Below, one piece after another: positions 9,395 through 19,865 of a stretch of DNA of 64,000 nucleotides (position 1 is the first letter of the stretch; each line of letters begins with the position of its first letter). The notes beneath the pieces are model-generated. The model ran no database searches. It was not told the DNA's origin and saw only the letters and a program-made list of their open reading frames with translations. The position numbers and the translations under genes are program-made. This stretch comes from Trinickia sp. Y13 (GTDB taxonomy: Bacteria > Pseudomonadota > Gammaproteobacteria > Burkholderiales > Burkholderiaceae). Where the stretch lies: contig NZ_JAKWFK010000012.1 of assembly GCF_029522115.1 (NCBI RefSeq), positions 1-64,000 of the forward strand, written 5' to 3'.

Positions 9395-9410
9395 AAGGCG
9401 CTCCGTCGCT

Positions 9411-10307
9411 TTATTTCTTGCCGAACATCGTACGCGCAAGGATATTCAGTCCAAGCACGCCGAGCGTAATCAGGAATACACCGGCCCACGCGAGCGATTG
9501 CCACTGCGGGAACGGGCTCATTGCAAATTTGTAGATCGTCACCGGCAGATTCGCGAGCGGCTGATTCATGTCGACCGAGAAGAACTGATTCGACAACGCC
9601 GTGAACAGCAGCGGCGCGGTTTCTCCCGCGATGCGCGCCACGCCGAGCAGCACGCCTGTCATGACACCTGCCATCGACGCCTTCAGCGTGATCGACAGCA
9701 CCATTTTCCACTTCGGCACGCCGAGCGCAAACGCCGCCTCGCGCAGCGCGTTGGGCACGAGGTTCAACATGTTCTCGGTGGTGCGGATCACGATCGGAAT
9801 CTGCAGCAGGGCAAGCGAAACCACGCCGGCCCAGCCAGAGAAGTGCCCCATCTTCGCCACCACGATCGCATAGACGAACAAGCCGACGACGATCGAGGGC
9901 GCCGACAACAGAATGTCGTTGATGAAGCGCGTCGTGGCGGCAAGCCAGCCCTTGCGGCCGTACTCGGCCAAATAGACGCCGGCGAGCACGCCGATCGGCG
10001 TGCCGGCCACCGTTGCCGCGCCCACGAGCATCAGCGTACCCACGATCGCATTGGCGAGGCCGCCGCCGTCCGTGTTCGGCGGCGGCGTCGATTGCGTGAA
10101 CAACGCAACCGACAATCCGCCGACGCCGAGGCTCAGCGTCGTATAAAGAATCCAAACGAGCCAGAGGAGCCCAAACGCCATGGCGGCCATCGACATCGCC
10201 AGTGCGATGGCGTTGACCATGCGGCGGCGGCGCTGCAAGCGCTCGCGCGTGGCGGCGAATACTTCGGGGTTCGCCGCACCCGGAATTTGCATCGACGGTC
10301 CGTTCAT
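9411..10307 (-). CDS. pstA: Phosphate ABC transporter permease PstA
   Basis: A 298-aa BPD_transp_1 permease with about six membrane segments. The EAA loop is recognisable as [15 protein letters not shown] (about residues 185-199), the contact site for PstB. It pairs with PstC to form the phosphate channel. Its ATG overlaps the pstC stop by 4 nt (ATGA), which indicates translational coupling. Confidence 0.94.
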   Translation of the reverse strand: MNGPSMQIPGAANPEVFAATRERLQRRRRMVNAIALAMSMAAMAFGLLWLVWILYTTLSLGVGGLSVALFTQSTPPPNTDGGGLANAIVGTLMLVGAATVAGTPIGVLAGVYLAEYGRKGWLAATTRFINDILLSAPSIVVGLFVYAIVVAKMGHFSGWAGVVSLALLQIPIVIRTTENMLNLVPNALREAAFALGVPKWKMVLSITLKASMAGVMTGVLLGVARIAGETAPLLFTALSNQFFSVDMNQPLANLPVTIYKFAMSPFPQWQSLAWAGVFLITLGVLGLNILARTMFGKK

Positions 10308-11287
10308 TTCGTGCCCTCGGCTTTCTGCAGGCGCAGCAGCATCAGCTTGGAAATCGCAAGCACGATGAACGTGATGACGAACAGGATCAAGCCAAGCTCC
10401 ATCAACGCGGACGTATGCAAGCCCGGGCCCGCCTCGGCGAATTCGTTCGCGAGCGCCGAGGTGATGCTGTTGCCTGGCGAGAACAGCGAGACGTTATCGA
10501 GCAGATTCGTATTACCGATCACGAACGTGACCGCCATCGTTTCGCCAAGCGCACGGCCAAGGCCCAGCATAACGCCGCCGATCACACCGCTCTTGGTGAA
10601 CGGCAGGACGATCTTCCACATCACTTCCCAGGTCGTGCAGCCGATTCCGTAGGCCGATTCTTTCAGCAAGACGGGCGTGACCTCGAAGACGTCGCGCATC
10701 ACCGAGGCAATGTACGGGATGATCATGATCGCGAGAATAACGCCCGCGCACAGGATGCCGATACCGATCGGCGGCCCCTTGAACAGCGCGCCGATGATCG
10801 GCAAGGGCCCGAGGGCCGCACCGAGCGGCGCCTCGAAGTAGGTGGCGAAGATCGGCGAAAATACGAGCAAGCCCCACATGCCGTAGACGATCGACGGAAT
10901 CGCGGCGAGCAATTCGATGGCGATCCCGAGCGGGCGGCGCAGCCACACCGGGGACAGCTCCGTGAGAAAGAGCGCGATGCCGAAGCTGACGGGCACCGCG
11001 ATGATGAGCGCGATGATGGAAGTGGCGATCGTGCCGTAGATGGGCACGAGGGCGCCGTAGACGTCGCTGGGCGGATCCCAATCCGACGTCCAAAGAAAGC
11101 GCATGCCGAACTTTTGGATCGTCGGCAACGATTCGACGATCAGCGAAACGATGATGCCGCCCAGCAGCACCAGCGTGACGATCGCGGCCAAGCGCGCGAG
11201 ATTGCCGAAAATGAAGTCGCCGAGCTGGCTCGGCGCGCGCTGAGCGTGCTCGGCTGGCGCGGTCGACATGAAGCGAGTATCGGACAT
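10304..11287 (-). CDS. pstC: Phosphate ABC transporter permease PstC
   Basis: A 327-aa inner-membrane permease with a first membrane segment at about residues 32-52. The PstC loop region runs [20 protein letters not shown] before the conserved cytoplasmic coupling helix ([12 protein letters not shown]). It is the partner of PstA. A second in-frame ATG six codons in is possible, as the Shine-Dalgarno is weak. It is separated from pstS by 152 bp containing a hairpin. Confidence 0.94.
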   Translation of the reverse strand: MSDTRFMSTAPAEHAQRAPSQLGDFIFGNLARLAAIVTLVLLGGIIVSLIVESLPTIQKFGMRFLWTSDWDPPSDVYGALVPIYGTIATSIIALIIAVPVSFGIALFLTELSPVWLRRPLGIAIELLAAIPSIVYGMWGLLVFSPIFATYFEAPLGAALGPLPIIGALFKGPPIGIGILCAGVILAIMIIPYIASVMRDVFEVTPVLLKESAYGIGCTTWEVMWKIVLPFTKSGVIGGVMLGLGRALGETMAVTFVIGNTNLLDNVSLFSPGNSITSALANEFAEAGPGLHTSALMELGLILFVITFIVLAISKLMLLRLQKAEGTK

Positions 11288-11337
11288 GTGAACCCGTGTG
11301 CTGATGCCGCAACCCCGATGGCGCGGCCTGTAGCCGT

Positions 11338-11367
11338 GCCCGGCAAAGCGCCTTCGCCTTGCCGGGC
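11338..11367 (-). terminator. pstS-pstC intergenic hairpin
   Basis: A 12-bp stem (11338-11349 with 11356-11367, one G-U wobble) with a 6-nt loop and no U-tract. A hairpin after the first gene of a transporter operon commonly protects the binding-protein mRNA or partly stops transcription, so that PstS is made in excess over the permease; that role is inferred. Confidence 0.5.
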
Positions 11368-11379
11368 CTTCCCTGCGTA

Positions 11380-11400
11380 CTGCTTGCTGCTTGCTGCTTG
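11380..11400. repeat. Three tandem copies of a 7-bp unit
   Basis: CTGCTTG is repeated three times without interruption (11380-11386, 11387-11393, 11394-11400) in the pstS-pstC gap. It lies outside any gene and could vary in copy number by slippage. Confidence 0.7.
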
Positions 11401-11439
11401 ATACGTGCTACATACTGCCTCTAGTGACTGCTCGCCCGC

Positions 11440-12471
11440 TTACTCGGCGACTGCCTTGCCCGAGGCGTCCTTCACGTTGGCCTTCCATTGCTTCTCGATT
11501 TCAGCCGTCACCGACTGCGGCAGCGGGATGTAGTCGAGCGACGTCACGGCATCGGCGCCCTTCTTGAAACCCCAGCTGAAGAACTTGAGCGCTTCCGCGC
11601 CTTGCGTGGGCTTGTCTTGCGTCTTGTGCAACAGCACGAACGTCGCGCCGACGATCGGCCAGGCTTGCGCGCCCGGCTCATTCGTCAGGATCTGATAGAA
11701 CGACTTGTTCCATTCAGCCCCCTTCGCGGCGGCAGCAAACGTGGCCGTATCCGGCGTCACGACCTTGCCGTCGTGGTTCTGCATCTTCGTGTAGACCATG
11801 TGATTTTGCTTCACGTAGGCCCACTCGACATAGCCGATCGCGCCAGGCAGACGTTGAATGAACGCGGCGACGCCGTCGTTACCCTTGCCGCCCGTGCCCG
11901 TCGGCCAGTTGACCGTCGTGCCTTCGCCGATCTTCGACTTCCATTCCGGGCTCACCTTCGAGAGGTAGTCGGTCCAGATGAAGGTCGTGCCCGAGCCATC
12001 GGCGCGACGCACCACGGCGATCGCCGTGTCCGGCAGCTTGACGCCCGGGTTCAGCTTGGCGATGGCCGGATCGTTCCACTTCGTGATCTTGTTCAAGTAG
12101 ATGTCGGCAAGCACCGCGCCCGACAGCGTCAGCTCGCCCGCCTTGATACCCGGCAGGTTGACCGCCGGTACGACGCCCCCAACCACCGTCGGGAATTGGA
12201 ACAGGCCCTGCTTTTCGAGCTCATCATCCTTGAGCGGCATGTCGGAACCGGCGAAATCGACGGTCTTCGCCTCGATCTGCTTGATACCGCCCGACGAACC
12301 GATGCCTTGATAGTTCACCTTGCCGCCGCCGCTCTTCATATAGGAATCGGCCCACTTCGTGTACAGCGGTGCGGCAAACGTGCTGCCCGCGCCGGTAATG
12401 TCGGCGGCTTGCGCGGAAACGGCGAAAAGCACGCCGGCGAGGCCAGCGAACGCGGTCTGCATCAATTTCAT
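11440..12471 (-). CDS. pstS: Periplasmic phosphate-binding protein PstS
   Basis: A 343-aa substrate-binding protein. A Sec signal peptide (residues 1-22, ending AVSAQA) is followed by the phosphate-binding start [13 protein letters not shown]. The second ligand loop has [17 protein letters not shown]. It captures phosphate in the periplasm and delivers it to PstC-PstA. It is the first gene of the pst-pho operon, and its promoter carries two Pho boxes and a -10 element, so it should be induced by PhoB on phosphate starvation. Confidence 0.96.
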   Translation of the reverse strand: MKLMQTAFAGLAGVLFAVSAQAADITGAGSTFAAPLYTKWADSYMKSGGGKVNYQGIGSSGGIKQIEAKTVDFAGSDMPLKDDELEKQGLFQFPTVVGGVVPAVNLPGIKAGELTLSGAVLADIYLNKITKWNDPAIAKLNPGVKLPDTAIAVVRRADGSGTTFIWTDYLSKVSPEWKSKIGEGTTVNWPTGTGGKGNDGVAAFIQRLPGAIGYVEWAYVKQNHMVYTKMQNHDGKVVTPDTATFAAAAKGAEWNKSFYQILTNEPGAQAWPIVGATFVLLHKTQDKPTQGAEALKFFSWGFKKGADAVTSLDYIPLPQSVTAEIEKQWKANVKDASGKAVAE

Positions 12472-12514
12472 GGAATTAACCCCCAGTGGTGTGGTCGTGG
12501 AATCGACACCGCGA

Positions 12515-12569
12515 AGATTAGGGCGAAACTGTGACAGTACTGTGACGATCGATGAACGTCACATGACAA
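12515..12569 (-). promoter_or_regulatory. PhoB-dependent promoter of pstS with tandem Pho boxes
   Basis: Read on the minus strand, there are two 18-bp Pho boxes with 7-4-7 spacing: TTGTCAT-GTGA-CGTTCAT (12552-12569) and TCGTCAC-AGTA-CTGTCAC (12531-12548). Ten bases later comes TAATCT (12515-12520), a good -10. This is the standard layout of PhoB-activated promoters, where the box replaces the -35. The start codon of pstS is 44 bp downstream of the -10. Confidence 0.85.
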
Positions 12570-12672
12570 TAACCTTTCTGCGCGAAAGGAAAACCATGCA
12601 ATTAGCGACAAATAAAAGAAGTTAGCATGATATGTAGACAATGCACACTGCGCGCCCGTCAAAGCATAGGAG

Positions 12673-12703
12673 AAAAATGCCGCTCGCGGCGAGCCGAGCG
12701 GCA
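12673..12703 (-). terminator. glmM terminator
   Basis: An 8-bp GC-rich stem (12678-12685 with 12696-12703), 16 bp downstream of the glmM stop, is followed on the minus strand by five T residues. Confidence 0.8.
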
Positions 12704-12718
12704 ATTATTTCGATGTGG

Positions 12719-14077
12719 CTACGCGGTGGCCTGTTCGACGGCGCGAGCGATGTCTTGAGCATGACGAACGGCCGCTTCGCGCTGACTCGCCTCGACCATG
12801 ACGCGAAGCACGGGCTCGGTGCCGGAGGCGCGGATCAACACGCGGCCGCTGCCGTCGAGCGCGCGCTCGGCGCTCGCCACGGCCTGCTGGATCGCCTCGC
12901 TGTGCTTCCAATCGGCGCCTGGCCGCATCCTCACATTGATCAGCTGCTGCGGGAACAGCGTGACGCCTTCGAGCAGCTCGCTGAGCGTGCGCCCGCTGCG
13001 CTTGATCGCGGCCAGCACGAGGAGTGCCGAGACGATGCCGTCCCCCGTGGAATGGCGATCGAGCGACAAAATGTGCCCCGAGCCCTCGGCGCCGAGCTGC
13101 CAGCCGCGTTCGTGCAATTGCTCGAGCACGTAGCGATCGCCGACGGCCGCGCGCACGAAAGGCACCCCTTCGCGCTGCAGCGCGACTTCGATGGCCATAT
13201 TCGTCATCAGCGTGCCGACCGCGCCGGGCACTCGGCCTGCGGTGGCCATGCGGTCCTTCACGAGCACGTAGAGCAATTCGTCGCCGTTGTAGAGCCGCCC
13301 CGCGGCGTCGACGACCTGCAGACGATCGGCGTCGCCGTCCAGCGCAATGCCCAGGTCGGCGCGATTGGCCCGCACCGCTCGAATCAGTGCATCGGGCGCT
13401 GTCGCGCCAACGCCATCGTTGATGTTGAAGCCGTTGGGCGCGACGCCGATCGGCACGACATCGGCGCCCAGTTCATGGAACACATGCGGCGCGATGTCGT
13501 AGGCCGCTCCGTGCGCACAGTCGACGACGAGCTTGAGCCCGTGCAAATCGAACGCCGCCGGAAACGTACTTTTACAAAACTCGATATAGCGGCCCGCCGC
13601 GTCGTCGAGCCGCCGCGCCTTACCGAGCTGTTCCGAGCTTGCGCAGACGAGCGGCTGATCGAGCTGCTCCTCGATGCGCAATTCGACTTCGTCGGGCAGC
13701 TTGTTGCCGTCGGCGCTGAAGAACTTGATGCCGTTGTCGTAGTACGGGTTGTGCGACGCGCTGATCACGACGCCCGCGGCAAGCCGCAGCGCCCGCGTGA
13801 GATAGGCCACGCCCGGCGTGGGCATCGGGCCCGCCAGCATCACGTCGACGCCCGCCGCCGAAAAGCCCGATTCGAGCGCCGCTTCGAGCATGTAGCCTGA
13901 GACACGCGTGTCCTTGCCGATCAGCACCGTCGGCCGCGACGCGGCCTTGGTCCATCGATCCGCTTGCGCAAGCACCTTGCCGGCCGCATAGCCGAGGCGC
14001 AACACGAAATCGGGAGTGATCGGCGCCTCGCCCACTTTTCCCCGAACGCCGTCTGTGCCGAAATAACGCCGTGCCAT
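12719..14077 (-). CDS. glmM: Phosphoglucosamine mutase
   Basis: A 452-aa alpha-D-phosphohexomutase that converts glucosamine-6-P to glucosamine-1-P for UDP-GlcNAc and peptidoglycan synthesis. The catalytic phosphoserine is S108 in [14 protein letters not shown]. The metal loop is [11 protein letters not shown], the sugar-binding loop is GEGSGH-like (GAEGSGHI) and the C-terminal phosphate site is [12 protein letters not shown]. The length is typical (about 445-452 aa). It lies 68 bp downstream of folP, as in most proteobacteria. Confidence 0.96.
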   Translation of the reverse strand: MARRYFGTDGVRGKVGEAPITPDFVLRLGYAAGKVLAQADRWTKAASRPTVLIGKDTRVSGYMLEAALESGFSAAGVDVMLAGPMPTPGVAYLTRALRLAAGVVISASHNPYYDNGIKFFSADGNKLPDEVELRIEEQLDQPLVCASSEQLGKARRLDDAAGRYIEFCKSTFPAAFDLHGLKLVVDCAHGAAYDIAPHVFHELGADVVPIGVAPNGFNINDGVGATAPDALIRAVRANRADLGIALDGDADRLQVVDAAGRLYNGDELLYVLVKDRMATAGRVPGAVGTLMTNMAIEVALQREGVPFVRAAVGDRYVLEQLHERGWQLGAEGSGHILSLDRHSTGDGIVSALLVLAAIKRSGRTLSELLEGVTLFPQQLINVRMRPGADWKHSEAIQQAVASAERALDGSGRVLIRASGTEPVLRVMVEASQREAAVRHAQDIARAVEQATA

Positions 14078-14145
14078 CGTGAAATCCTTTGCTCTCGAAT
14101 GATTGTTGAATAAATAAATGAATGACCGTCGTCAGCCGTCGACCG

Positions 14146-15048
14146 TCAGCGAGCAGCGTGCTCCGCTTCGCGAACGGCCGCCCAGACCTTGAGCGCATCG
14201 ACCGTTTCCGCGACATCGTGCACGCGCACGATGGCCGCGCCGCGCTCCACCGCGCAAACTGCCGCGGCGATACTAGCCGCGACGCGCTCGGCCGGCGTCT
14301 TGCGCCCCGTTACCGCGCCCAGCATCGATTTGCGCGACATACCGGCCAGGATCGGGAACGGCGCCGCGCCAACGCCAGGCTCCGGCGCCGTCTCCGGCAG
14401 GCGCGCGAGCAACGCGAAATTGTGCTCGCGCGTCGCCTTACCGAAGCCGAAGCCCGGATCGACGCAGATCCGCCCGCGCGCGATGCCGGCCTGCGCCAGC
14501 GCCTCGACGCGCGCCGCTAGAAACGCGCGCACCTCGCCGACGACATCCTCATAATCGATCTGCCCGCGCTGCATGGTCTGCGGCTCTCCGAGCATATGCA
14601 TGACGCACAGCCCGCAGTTCGTGCCGCGCACGGCGTCGAGCGCACCGGGCCGGCGAAAGCCCCAGATGTCGTTGATCAGATCGGCGCCTGCCGCGAGCGC
14701 AGCGCGCATCACCTCTGGCTTGTACGTATCGATCGACAAGGGCACGCCCATTCCCACGAGCGCCTCGACGATGGGCACGACGCGCTCGAGTTCTTCCTCG
14801 AGCGGCACGGGCGGCGCGCCGGGCCGCGTCGATTCGCCGCCGATATCGATGATGTCGACGCCCTCGGCGATCATCCGCCCGGCTTGGCGCAGGGCTTCGT
14901 CACGAACCAGGAACCGCCCGCCATCGGAAAACGAATCGGGCGTGACGTTGAGAATGCCCATGACAAGGGGCCGCTCGAACGTGAGCGTGAAGCGGCCGCA
15001 TGTGAGCGGCTCAGGCGTTGCGGGAAGGCAATGACGGGAAATCGACAC
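14146..15048 (-). CDS. folP: Dihydropteroate synthase
   Basis: DHPS, which joins p-aminobenzoate to dihydropterin pyrophosphate in folate synthesis and is the sulfonamide target. The signature MGILNVTPDSFSDGG lies at about residues 29-43, then DIGGESTRPGA, and the C-terminal GMSRKSMLG carries the conserved S-R-K. A GTG start at 15048 gives 300 aa; an open frame continues to 15216 but adds about 56 arginine-rich residues not seen in the family. No Shine-Dalgarno is obvious, so the exact start is uncertain. It lies between ftsH and glmM. Confidence 0.9.
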   Translation of the reverse strand: MSISRHCLPATPEPLTCGRFTLTFERPLVMGILNVTPDSFSDGGRFLVRDEALRQAGRMIAEGVDIIDIGGESTRPGAPPVPLEEELERVVPIVEALVGMGVPLSIDTYKPEVMRAALAAGADLINDIWGFRRPGALDAVRGTNCGLCVMHMLGEPQTMQRGQIDYEDVVGEVRAFLAARVEALAQAGIARGRICVDPGFGFGKATREHNFALLARLPETAPEPGVGAAPFPILAGMSRKSMLGAVTGRKTPAERVAASIAAAVCAVERGAAIVRVHDVAETVDALKVWAAVREAEHAAR

Positions 15049-15214
15049 GAGACGGCGAAAGCGAATGAGGAAGAAACGAAGACGATGCCGGGACAGGCGC
15101 CTTCGCGTCCCGCCGTCGACGCACGAAGCCAAGTTGCGCATCGATGCGTGCCGGACGCCCGGCCCGCGACATGGAGCGAAACGCCTGTGCCAGTGAGGCA
15201 AACATCTGCGCACC

Positions 15215-15248
15215 AAAAAAACGGGCCGGTGCTGTTCGGCACCGACCC
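15215..15248 (-). terminator. Terminator between ftsH and folP
   Basis: On the minus strand, a 10-bp stem (15239-15248 with 15223-15232, one wobble) with a 6-nt loop precedes seven T residues. It lies just after the ftsH stop, so folP-glmM either depends on read-through or has its own promoter in the 165 bp that follow. Confidence 0.85.
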
Positions 15249-15269
15249 ATTGTCTCTACCCGCCTAGCG

Positions 15270-17159
15270 TCAGGCCGGTGCGGTCGCACTACCCGGCCGC
15301 ACTTCGGCGCCCGGAGGGGTCCCGCCACCCGACGAGGCGTCGGTGGACGGCACGTTCTTGGGCGAGCGCGGCGGACGGCCGGCCATGATGTCGTTGATCT
15401 GGTCGGCGTCGATCGTTTCCCACTCCATCAGGGCCGCCGTCATGGCCTCGACCTTGTCGCGGTTCTCATCGAGCAAGCGACGCGCGAGGTTGTATTGCTC
15501 GTCGAGCAAGCGGCGGATCTCAGCATCGACCTTCTGCTGCGTCGCCTCCGAAATCGTGCGCGTGAAGCCGCGTCCGAACGGCGACGCATCGTTCTCGTCG
15601 TCGACATACACCATCGGGCCGAGCGCATCGGTCATGCCGAACCGAGCCACCATCGCGCGCGCCGTCTGCGTCGCCTTGTTGAAATCGTCCGAGGCGCCGG
15701 TGCTGACGAGGCCCAAGAACAACTCCTCGGCAACGCGACCGCCGAACAAAATGGCGAGCCGATCGAGCAGATAGTCTTTCGAATAAGTCTCGTTGTCGTG
15801 CTCGGGCAACTGCCAGGTCACGCCGAGCGCACGACCGCGAGGAATGATCGTGACCTTATGGACGGGATCGGCTTTCGGCAATAGCTTGGCCACCACCGCG
15901 TGCCCCGCTTCGTGATAGGCCGTGGCGCGTTTGGCGTCTTCGCGAATAACGGCCGACTTGCGCTCCGGCCCCATGAAAATCTTGTCCTTCGCGTCTTCGA
16001 AATCCTGCATTTCGACGATGCGCTTGCCGCGCCGGGCAGCAAACAGCGCCGCTTCATTGACGAGGTTGGCCAGATCCGCGCCCGAAAAGCCCGGCGTGCC
16101 ACGCGCGATGACCGATGCATCGACATCGTTGGAGATCGGCACCTTGCGCAGATGCACCTTGAGGATTTGCTCGCGGCCGCGAATGTCGGGCAGCCCCACG
16201 TAGACTTGGCGGTCGAAGCGGCCCGGACGCAGCAATGCTTTGTCGAGCACGTCGGAGCGGTTCGTCGCCGCGATCACGATGACGCCGGAATTGGCCTCGA
16301 ACCCGTCCATTTCGACGAGCATCTGATTGAGCGTTTGCTCGCGCTCGTCGTTGCCGCCGCCCATGCCCGCGCCGCGATGACGGCCGACCGCATCGATTTC
16401 GTCGATGAACACGATGCAAGGCGCATGTTTTTTCGCTTGTTCGAACATGTCGCGCACGCGCGCCGCGCCCACGCCGACGAACATTTCCACGAAATCGGAA
16501 CCCGAGATGCTGAAGAACGGCACTTTCGCCTCGCCGGCGATGGCGCGCGCGAGCAGCGTCTTACCGGTGCCGGGCGGCCCGACGAGCAGCACGCCGCGCG
16601 GAATCCGGCCGCCGAGCTTTTGGAACTTTTGCGGATCGCGCAGGAAATCGACGAGCTCGGAGACTTCTTCCTTCGCTTCGTCGCAGCCCGCGACGTCGGT
16701 GAAATTGATCGCGTTGTTGTTCTCGTCGATGAGCCGCGCGCGCGATTTGCCGAACGAGAAGGCGCCGCCTTTGCCGCCTCCCTGCATCTGCCTCATCATG
16801 TAGAACCAGAAGCCGATGATCAGGATCGTCGGCCCCAGATAGTAGAGCGCGGAGACGAGCGCGTTGGGTTCCTCGTCGGCCTTGCCGCTCACTTGAACGC
16901 CGTACTTCATCAGATCGCCGACCATCCAAATGTCGCCCGGCGACACGATCTGGTACTTTTGACCGTCTGCGGGAGTGACCGTCAGATTACGTCCCTGGAC
17001 AATGACGCTCTTGACCTTGCCGGCCTTGGCGTCGTCCATGAACTGCGAGTACGAGACGCCTTCCTGGACGCGGGGCTTGTCGAACTGCTTGAACACCGTA
17101 AACAGCACCAGTGCGATGACCAGCCACACTGCTGCCTTCGAAAACATATTGTTGTTCAA
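15270..17159 (-). CDS. ftsH: ATP-dependent zinc metalloprotease FtsH
   Basis: A membrane-anchored AAA+ protease of 629 aa that degrades misfolded membrane proteins and regulators such as LpxC and RpoH. The first membrane segment is at about residues 5-23 and the second at about 100-120, flanking a periplasmic domain. Walker A is GPPGTGKT (194-201), Walker B is VFIDEID, and the zinc site is HEAGH (H416, E417, H420). A TTG start at 17159 is chosen because AGGAAGGAG lies upstream at the right distance and it gives the family length; upstream frame adds unrelated residues. The C-terminus is P/G-rich. It is located 180 bp after rlmE, as in E. coli. Confidence 0.95.
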   Translation of the reverse strand: MNNNMFSKAAVWLVIALVLFTVFKQFDKPRVQEGVSYSQFMDDAKAGKVKSVIVQGRNLTVTPADGQKYQIVSPGDIWMVGDLMKYGVQVSGKADEEPNALVSALYYLGPTILIIGFWFYMMRQMQGGGKGGAFSFGKSRARLIDENNNAINFTDVAGCDEAKEEVSELVDFLRDPQKFQKLGGRIPRGVLLVGPPGTGKTLLARAIAGEAKVPFFSISGSDFVEMFVGVGAARVRDMFEQAKKHAPCIVFIDEIDAVGRHRGAGMGGGNDEREQTLNQMLVEMDGFEANSGVIVIAATNRSDVLDKALLRPGRFDRQVYVGLPDIRGREQILKVHLRKVPISNDVDASVIARGTPGFSGADLANLVNEAALFAARRGKRIVEMQDFEDAKDKIFMGPERKSAVIREDAKRATAYHEAGHAVVAKLLPKADPVHKVTIIPRGRALGVTWQLPEHDNETYSKDYLLDRLAILFGGRVAEELFLGLVSTGASDDFNKATQTARAMVARFGMTDALGPMVYVDDENDASPFGRGFTRTISEATQQKVDAEIRRLLDEQYNLARRLLDENRDKVEAMTAALMEWETIDADQINDIMAGRPPRSPKNVPSTDASSGGGTPPGAEVRPGSATAPA

Positions 17160-17339
17160 AGCCCACTCCTTCCTCATTGACGGGCGCCTACATTTACCTT
17201 GCGGCGCCACCAAAGCATTCTAATCCAGTCGGCTAGCCCCTGCCATAACGTTTCGCTACCGCGAAAATAGCGTTTTTCGGCATGCCGACGGGGCTTTCGC
17301 CACCCGCGGCGAGGGATCTGCGCCGCGTTCCCGGCGCAA

Positions 17340-17990
17340 TTACCCGGGTCGCTTGAGCATCTTGCCCAAAATGAACGTTTCGGCCGATTTATCGCGCGAC
17401 GCTTTGGGCTTGCGCGCGGCGACCGTTTTGAACTGGCGCTTGAACTTCTCCACGATCTGGCTGTAGCCGCTGCCGTGAAAGCATTTCACCAGCAACGCGC
17501 CCTCCGGCTTCAAATGCGCCTGCGAGAATTCGAGTGCGAGATCGCAAATATGTTCGATGCGCGCAGCGTCGGCGACGGCCACGCCAGACAGATTGGGCGC
17601 CATATCGGAAATTACAAGGTCCACCCGGCGCTCGCCCACGACTTCTTCCAACTGCGCCAGCACATTCTCTTCCCGGAAGTCGCCCTGGATGAATTGCACG
17701 TCGGCGATGGGTTCCATCGGAAGAATGTCGAGCGCGATGATCGTGCCATCGATGCCGCCGCCCGGCCGCGCGCCCTGCGCGAGCTTGTTACGCGCGTACT
17801 GGCTCCAGCTGCCCGGCGCCGAGCCCAGATCGACGATGACCTGCCCCGGACGAATGAGCTTGTCCTGTTCGTCGATTTCCTTGAGCTTGTACGCGGCCCG
17901 CGCGCGATACCCCTCGCGCTGCGCGAGCTTTACGTAAGGGTCGTTGATGTGATCGTGCAGCCACGATTGATTGAAGCGGTTTTTTGCCAT
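17340..17990 (-). CDS. rlmE: 23S rRNA (uridine-2'-O) methyltransferase RlmE
   Basis: A 216-aa FtsJ-type methyltransferase that methylates U2552 of 23S rRNA in the 50S A-loop. The SAM motif is [14 protein letters not shown] (about residues 52-65). The K-D-K-E catalytic set is supported by [12 protein letters not shown] (K), SDMAPNLSG (D) and LVKCFHGSG (K). The ATG at 17990 gives family length; a longer frame adds 37 unrelated residues. It is divergent from yhbY, as in many proteobacteria. Confidence 0.94.
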   Translation of the reverse strand: MAKNRFNQSWLHDHINDPYVKLAQREGYRARAAYKLKEIDEQDKLIRPGQVIVDLGSAPGSWSQYARNKLAQGARPGGGIDGTIIALDILPMEPIADVQFIQGDFREENVLAQLEEVVGERRVDLVISDMAPNLSGVAVADAARIEHICDLALEFSQAHLKPEGALLVKCFHGSGYSQIVEKFKRQFKTVAARKPKASRDKSAETFILGKMLKRPG

Positions 17991-18150
17991 CGAAAGGTGA
18001 TCTATTACTGCGTCAAACCGCACTTTTAGCGGATAATACGCGTTTTGCCGGCGCGCCGTCCGGTCCCGCCAGCCCTCGGTTCGGCCAGCCGGATCGTCCA
18101 CGCACCCTATGCGCGGCCGTCCCTATTTTAGTCGAGTCGTTCATCGCCCT

Positions 18151-18777
18151 ATGCCTGCCCTCAAAGTCTCCCCCGCCCAACGCGCCGATTTGCGCTCCCA
18201 AGCTCATGCGCTCAAACCGGTCGTGCTGATCGGAGCCGAAGGGCTGACCCCCGCCGTGCTCGACGAAATCAAAGTTCACCTCACGGCGCACGAGCTCATC
18301 AAGATCCGCGTATTCGGCGACGAACGGGACGCGCGTGTCGCCATCTACGATGAAATCTGCGACACACTGAGCGCTGCGCCCATCCAGCATATCGGCAAGC
18401 TGCTCGTCGTTTGGAAGCCCGAGCGCACACAGGCGGCCAAAACGGCGCCTCGCGCGGCAACGGGCAGCAAGGGTGCCGTCGCGGGCCGCGCCAACGCCAC
18501 GACCGAGGGCCGCGCCAGAGGCGGGAGCGCAGGCACGAGCCGAGCCAAAGCCGCCGCCCTGCCTACCGCGCGCGAAGCAGCGGACGGCACACGCAAAAGT
18601 GGCGCCGCGCCGCGCATCGTCAAAGTGGTCAAGGTGTCGCAATCGAACACCGTGCGCAAGCCCAAGCCCGAGAAGGTGCTGGTTCGCGGCAACGAACGCG
18701 TCACGGCCGGCGGAACCGTCAAGCGCGCGAAAAAGCGCCAACCGAGCGCCAAGCGCCAGCATCAAAGCGTGAAGTGA
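18151..18777 (+). CDS. yhbY: YhbY-family CRM-domain RNA-binding protein, extended
   Basis: A 208-aa protein whose first ~97 residues form a complete CRM domain (LRSQAHALKPVVLIGAEGL, then IKIRVFGDERDAR), which in E. coli YhbY is the whole protein and associates with pre-50S ribosomes. The remaining ~110 residues are low-complexity and strongly basic (A, K, R, T, with KRAKKRQPSAKRQHQ near the end), probably a disordered RNA-binding tail. The start at 18151 fits the family; upstream codons are not conserved-looking. Convergent with the DUF4149 gene. Confidence 0.85.
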   Translation: MPALKVSPAQRADLRSQAHALKPVVLIGAEGLTPAVLDEIKVHLTAHELIKIRVFGDERDARVAIYDEICDTLSAAPIQHIGKLLVVWKPERTQAAKTAPRAATGSKGAVAGRANATTEGRARGGSAGTSRAKAAALPTAREAADGTRKSGAAPRIVKVVKVSQSNTVRKPKPEKVLVRGNERVTAGGTVKRAKKRQPSAKRQHQSVK

Positions 18778-18790
18778 GCATGAAGTGAGT

Positions 18791-18817
18791 CGCCCGCCGC
18801 GGCGCGGCCCGCGGGCG
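18791..18817. terminator. GC-rich hairpin between convergent yhbY and DUF4149 genes
   Basis: A 7-bp G/C stem (18791-18797 with 18811-18817) sits in the 51-bp gap between two convergent genes. There is no U-tract, so termination is only presumed. Confidence 0.35.
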
Positions 18818-18828
18818 GCGGCGCCGGT

Positions 18829-19338
18829 TCATCCCGAATGAGCCGAGAGTCTACCGGGCTGCACGTCGCCTTCGGGCAGCCCCGCCGGCAACATCCACAC
18901 CAATGCCACGCCGAGCAAGGTCTCGATGAGATAAAACACGCTCGCGATGCCATGCAGAAGCCCGAACCGGGCCGCGTAGCGTGAATGCTCTATGTCGAAG
19001 CCCGTTTCGCGCGCCGCTGTACGCAGCGCCTCCATGAACGGCTGCAGGCCGAAATACCCGATCAACACGCACAACAGCATACCGGCCACGAGCCAGCGCA
19101 CGCGACGATAGCCGAGCGCGCCACGGCGCACCATGACATTGCCCAGCGCCAGCGACAATACGCCGCACGTCACACCGACGAACGCTTCGATCCGAAAGAG
19201 CCGCGCGGCGACATCGCCTGCCGTCGCACGTCCAAGCATGGCAAAAAGCGTGGGCGCGACGACGTAGCCGATCGTCAGCGCGCTGCCGACCCAGATCAGG
19301 ACCAGCAGCCGAAACACGCGATGGGGAGCGGAAGACAC
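18829..19338 (-). CDS. DUF4149 membrane protein
   Basis: A 169-aa integral membrane protein with four hydrophobic segments (about residues 9-32, 50-68, 82-100 and 125-150). The N-terminal segment with VGSALTIGYVVAPTLFAML resembles DUF4149, a family of unknown function found beside greA and carAB in Burkholderiales. It begins 19 bp after greA on the same strand and is probably co-transcribed with it. No function can be assigned. Confidence 0.75.
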   Translation of the reverse strand: MSSAPHRVFRLLVLIWVGSALTIGYVVAPTLFAMLGRATAGDVAARLFRIEAFVGVTCGVLSLALGNVMVRRGALGYRRVRWLVAGMLLCVLIGYFGLQPFMEALRTAARETGFDIEHSRYAARFGLLHGIASVFYLIETLLGVALVWMLPAGLPEGDVQPGRLSAHSG

Positions 19339-19357
19339 GAGAGACCAGCGCCGACGT

Positions 19358-19834
19358 TCAGACGTAACGAACGGAGATGATTTCGTATTCGCGCACGCCG
19401 CTCGGGGCTTGCACTGCAGCCACGTCGCCTTCGAACTTGCCGATGAGGGCGCGTGCGATCGGCGAGCTCACCGAGATGAGACCGTGATCGATATCGGCTT
19501 CGTCGTCGCCGACGATTTGATAGGTGACCTTATCGCCCGAATCGAGATCTTCGAGATCTACCGTCGCGGCAAAAACGATGCGGCCTTCCGCATCGAGCGC
19601 GGCCGGATCGATCACTTGCGCAGCGGCCAGTTTCGATTCGATTTCGGCGATACGTCCTTCGATGAAGCCCTGTTTTTCCTTCGCGGCGTCATATTCGGCG
19701 TTTTCGGACAAATCGCCCTGGGCGCGCGCTTCGGCAATCGAATTGATGACGGATGGCCGCTCGATCGATTTCAAACGCTGCAGCTCGTCTCGAAGTTGAT
19801 CGGCGCCCCGCCTCGTCAAGGGAATCGTGCTCAT
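19358..19834 (-). CDS. greA: Transcription elongation factor GreA
   Basis: 158 aa from the ATG at 19834, the exact length of most GreA proteins. An N-terminal coiled coil (residues 1-75) has the acidic tip D-L-S-E-N-A-E-Y-D, which enters the RNA polymerase secondary channel to stimulate cleavage of backtracked RNA. The C-terminal FKBP-like domain ends with [13 protein letters not shown] longer frame from 19867 adds 11 residues without support. It lies downstream of carB after a strong terminator. Confidence 0.95.
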   Translation of the reverse strand: MSTIPLTRRGADQLRDELQRLKSIERPSVINSIAEARAQGDLSENAEYDAAKEKQGFIEGRIAEIESKLAAAQVIDPAALDAEGRIVFAATVDLEDLDSGDKVTYQIVGDDEADIDHGLISVSSPIARALIGKFEGDVAAVQAPSGVREYEIISVRYV

Positions 19835-19865
19835 AGACAGATCAGTAAACAAAAATACGGCATTC

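Noticed and set aside
9387-10652. A 421-codon plus-strand frame over pstA-pstC
   Set aside because: Composition is typical of antisense translation of a membrane protein; no Shine-Dalgarno and no family resemblance.
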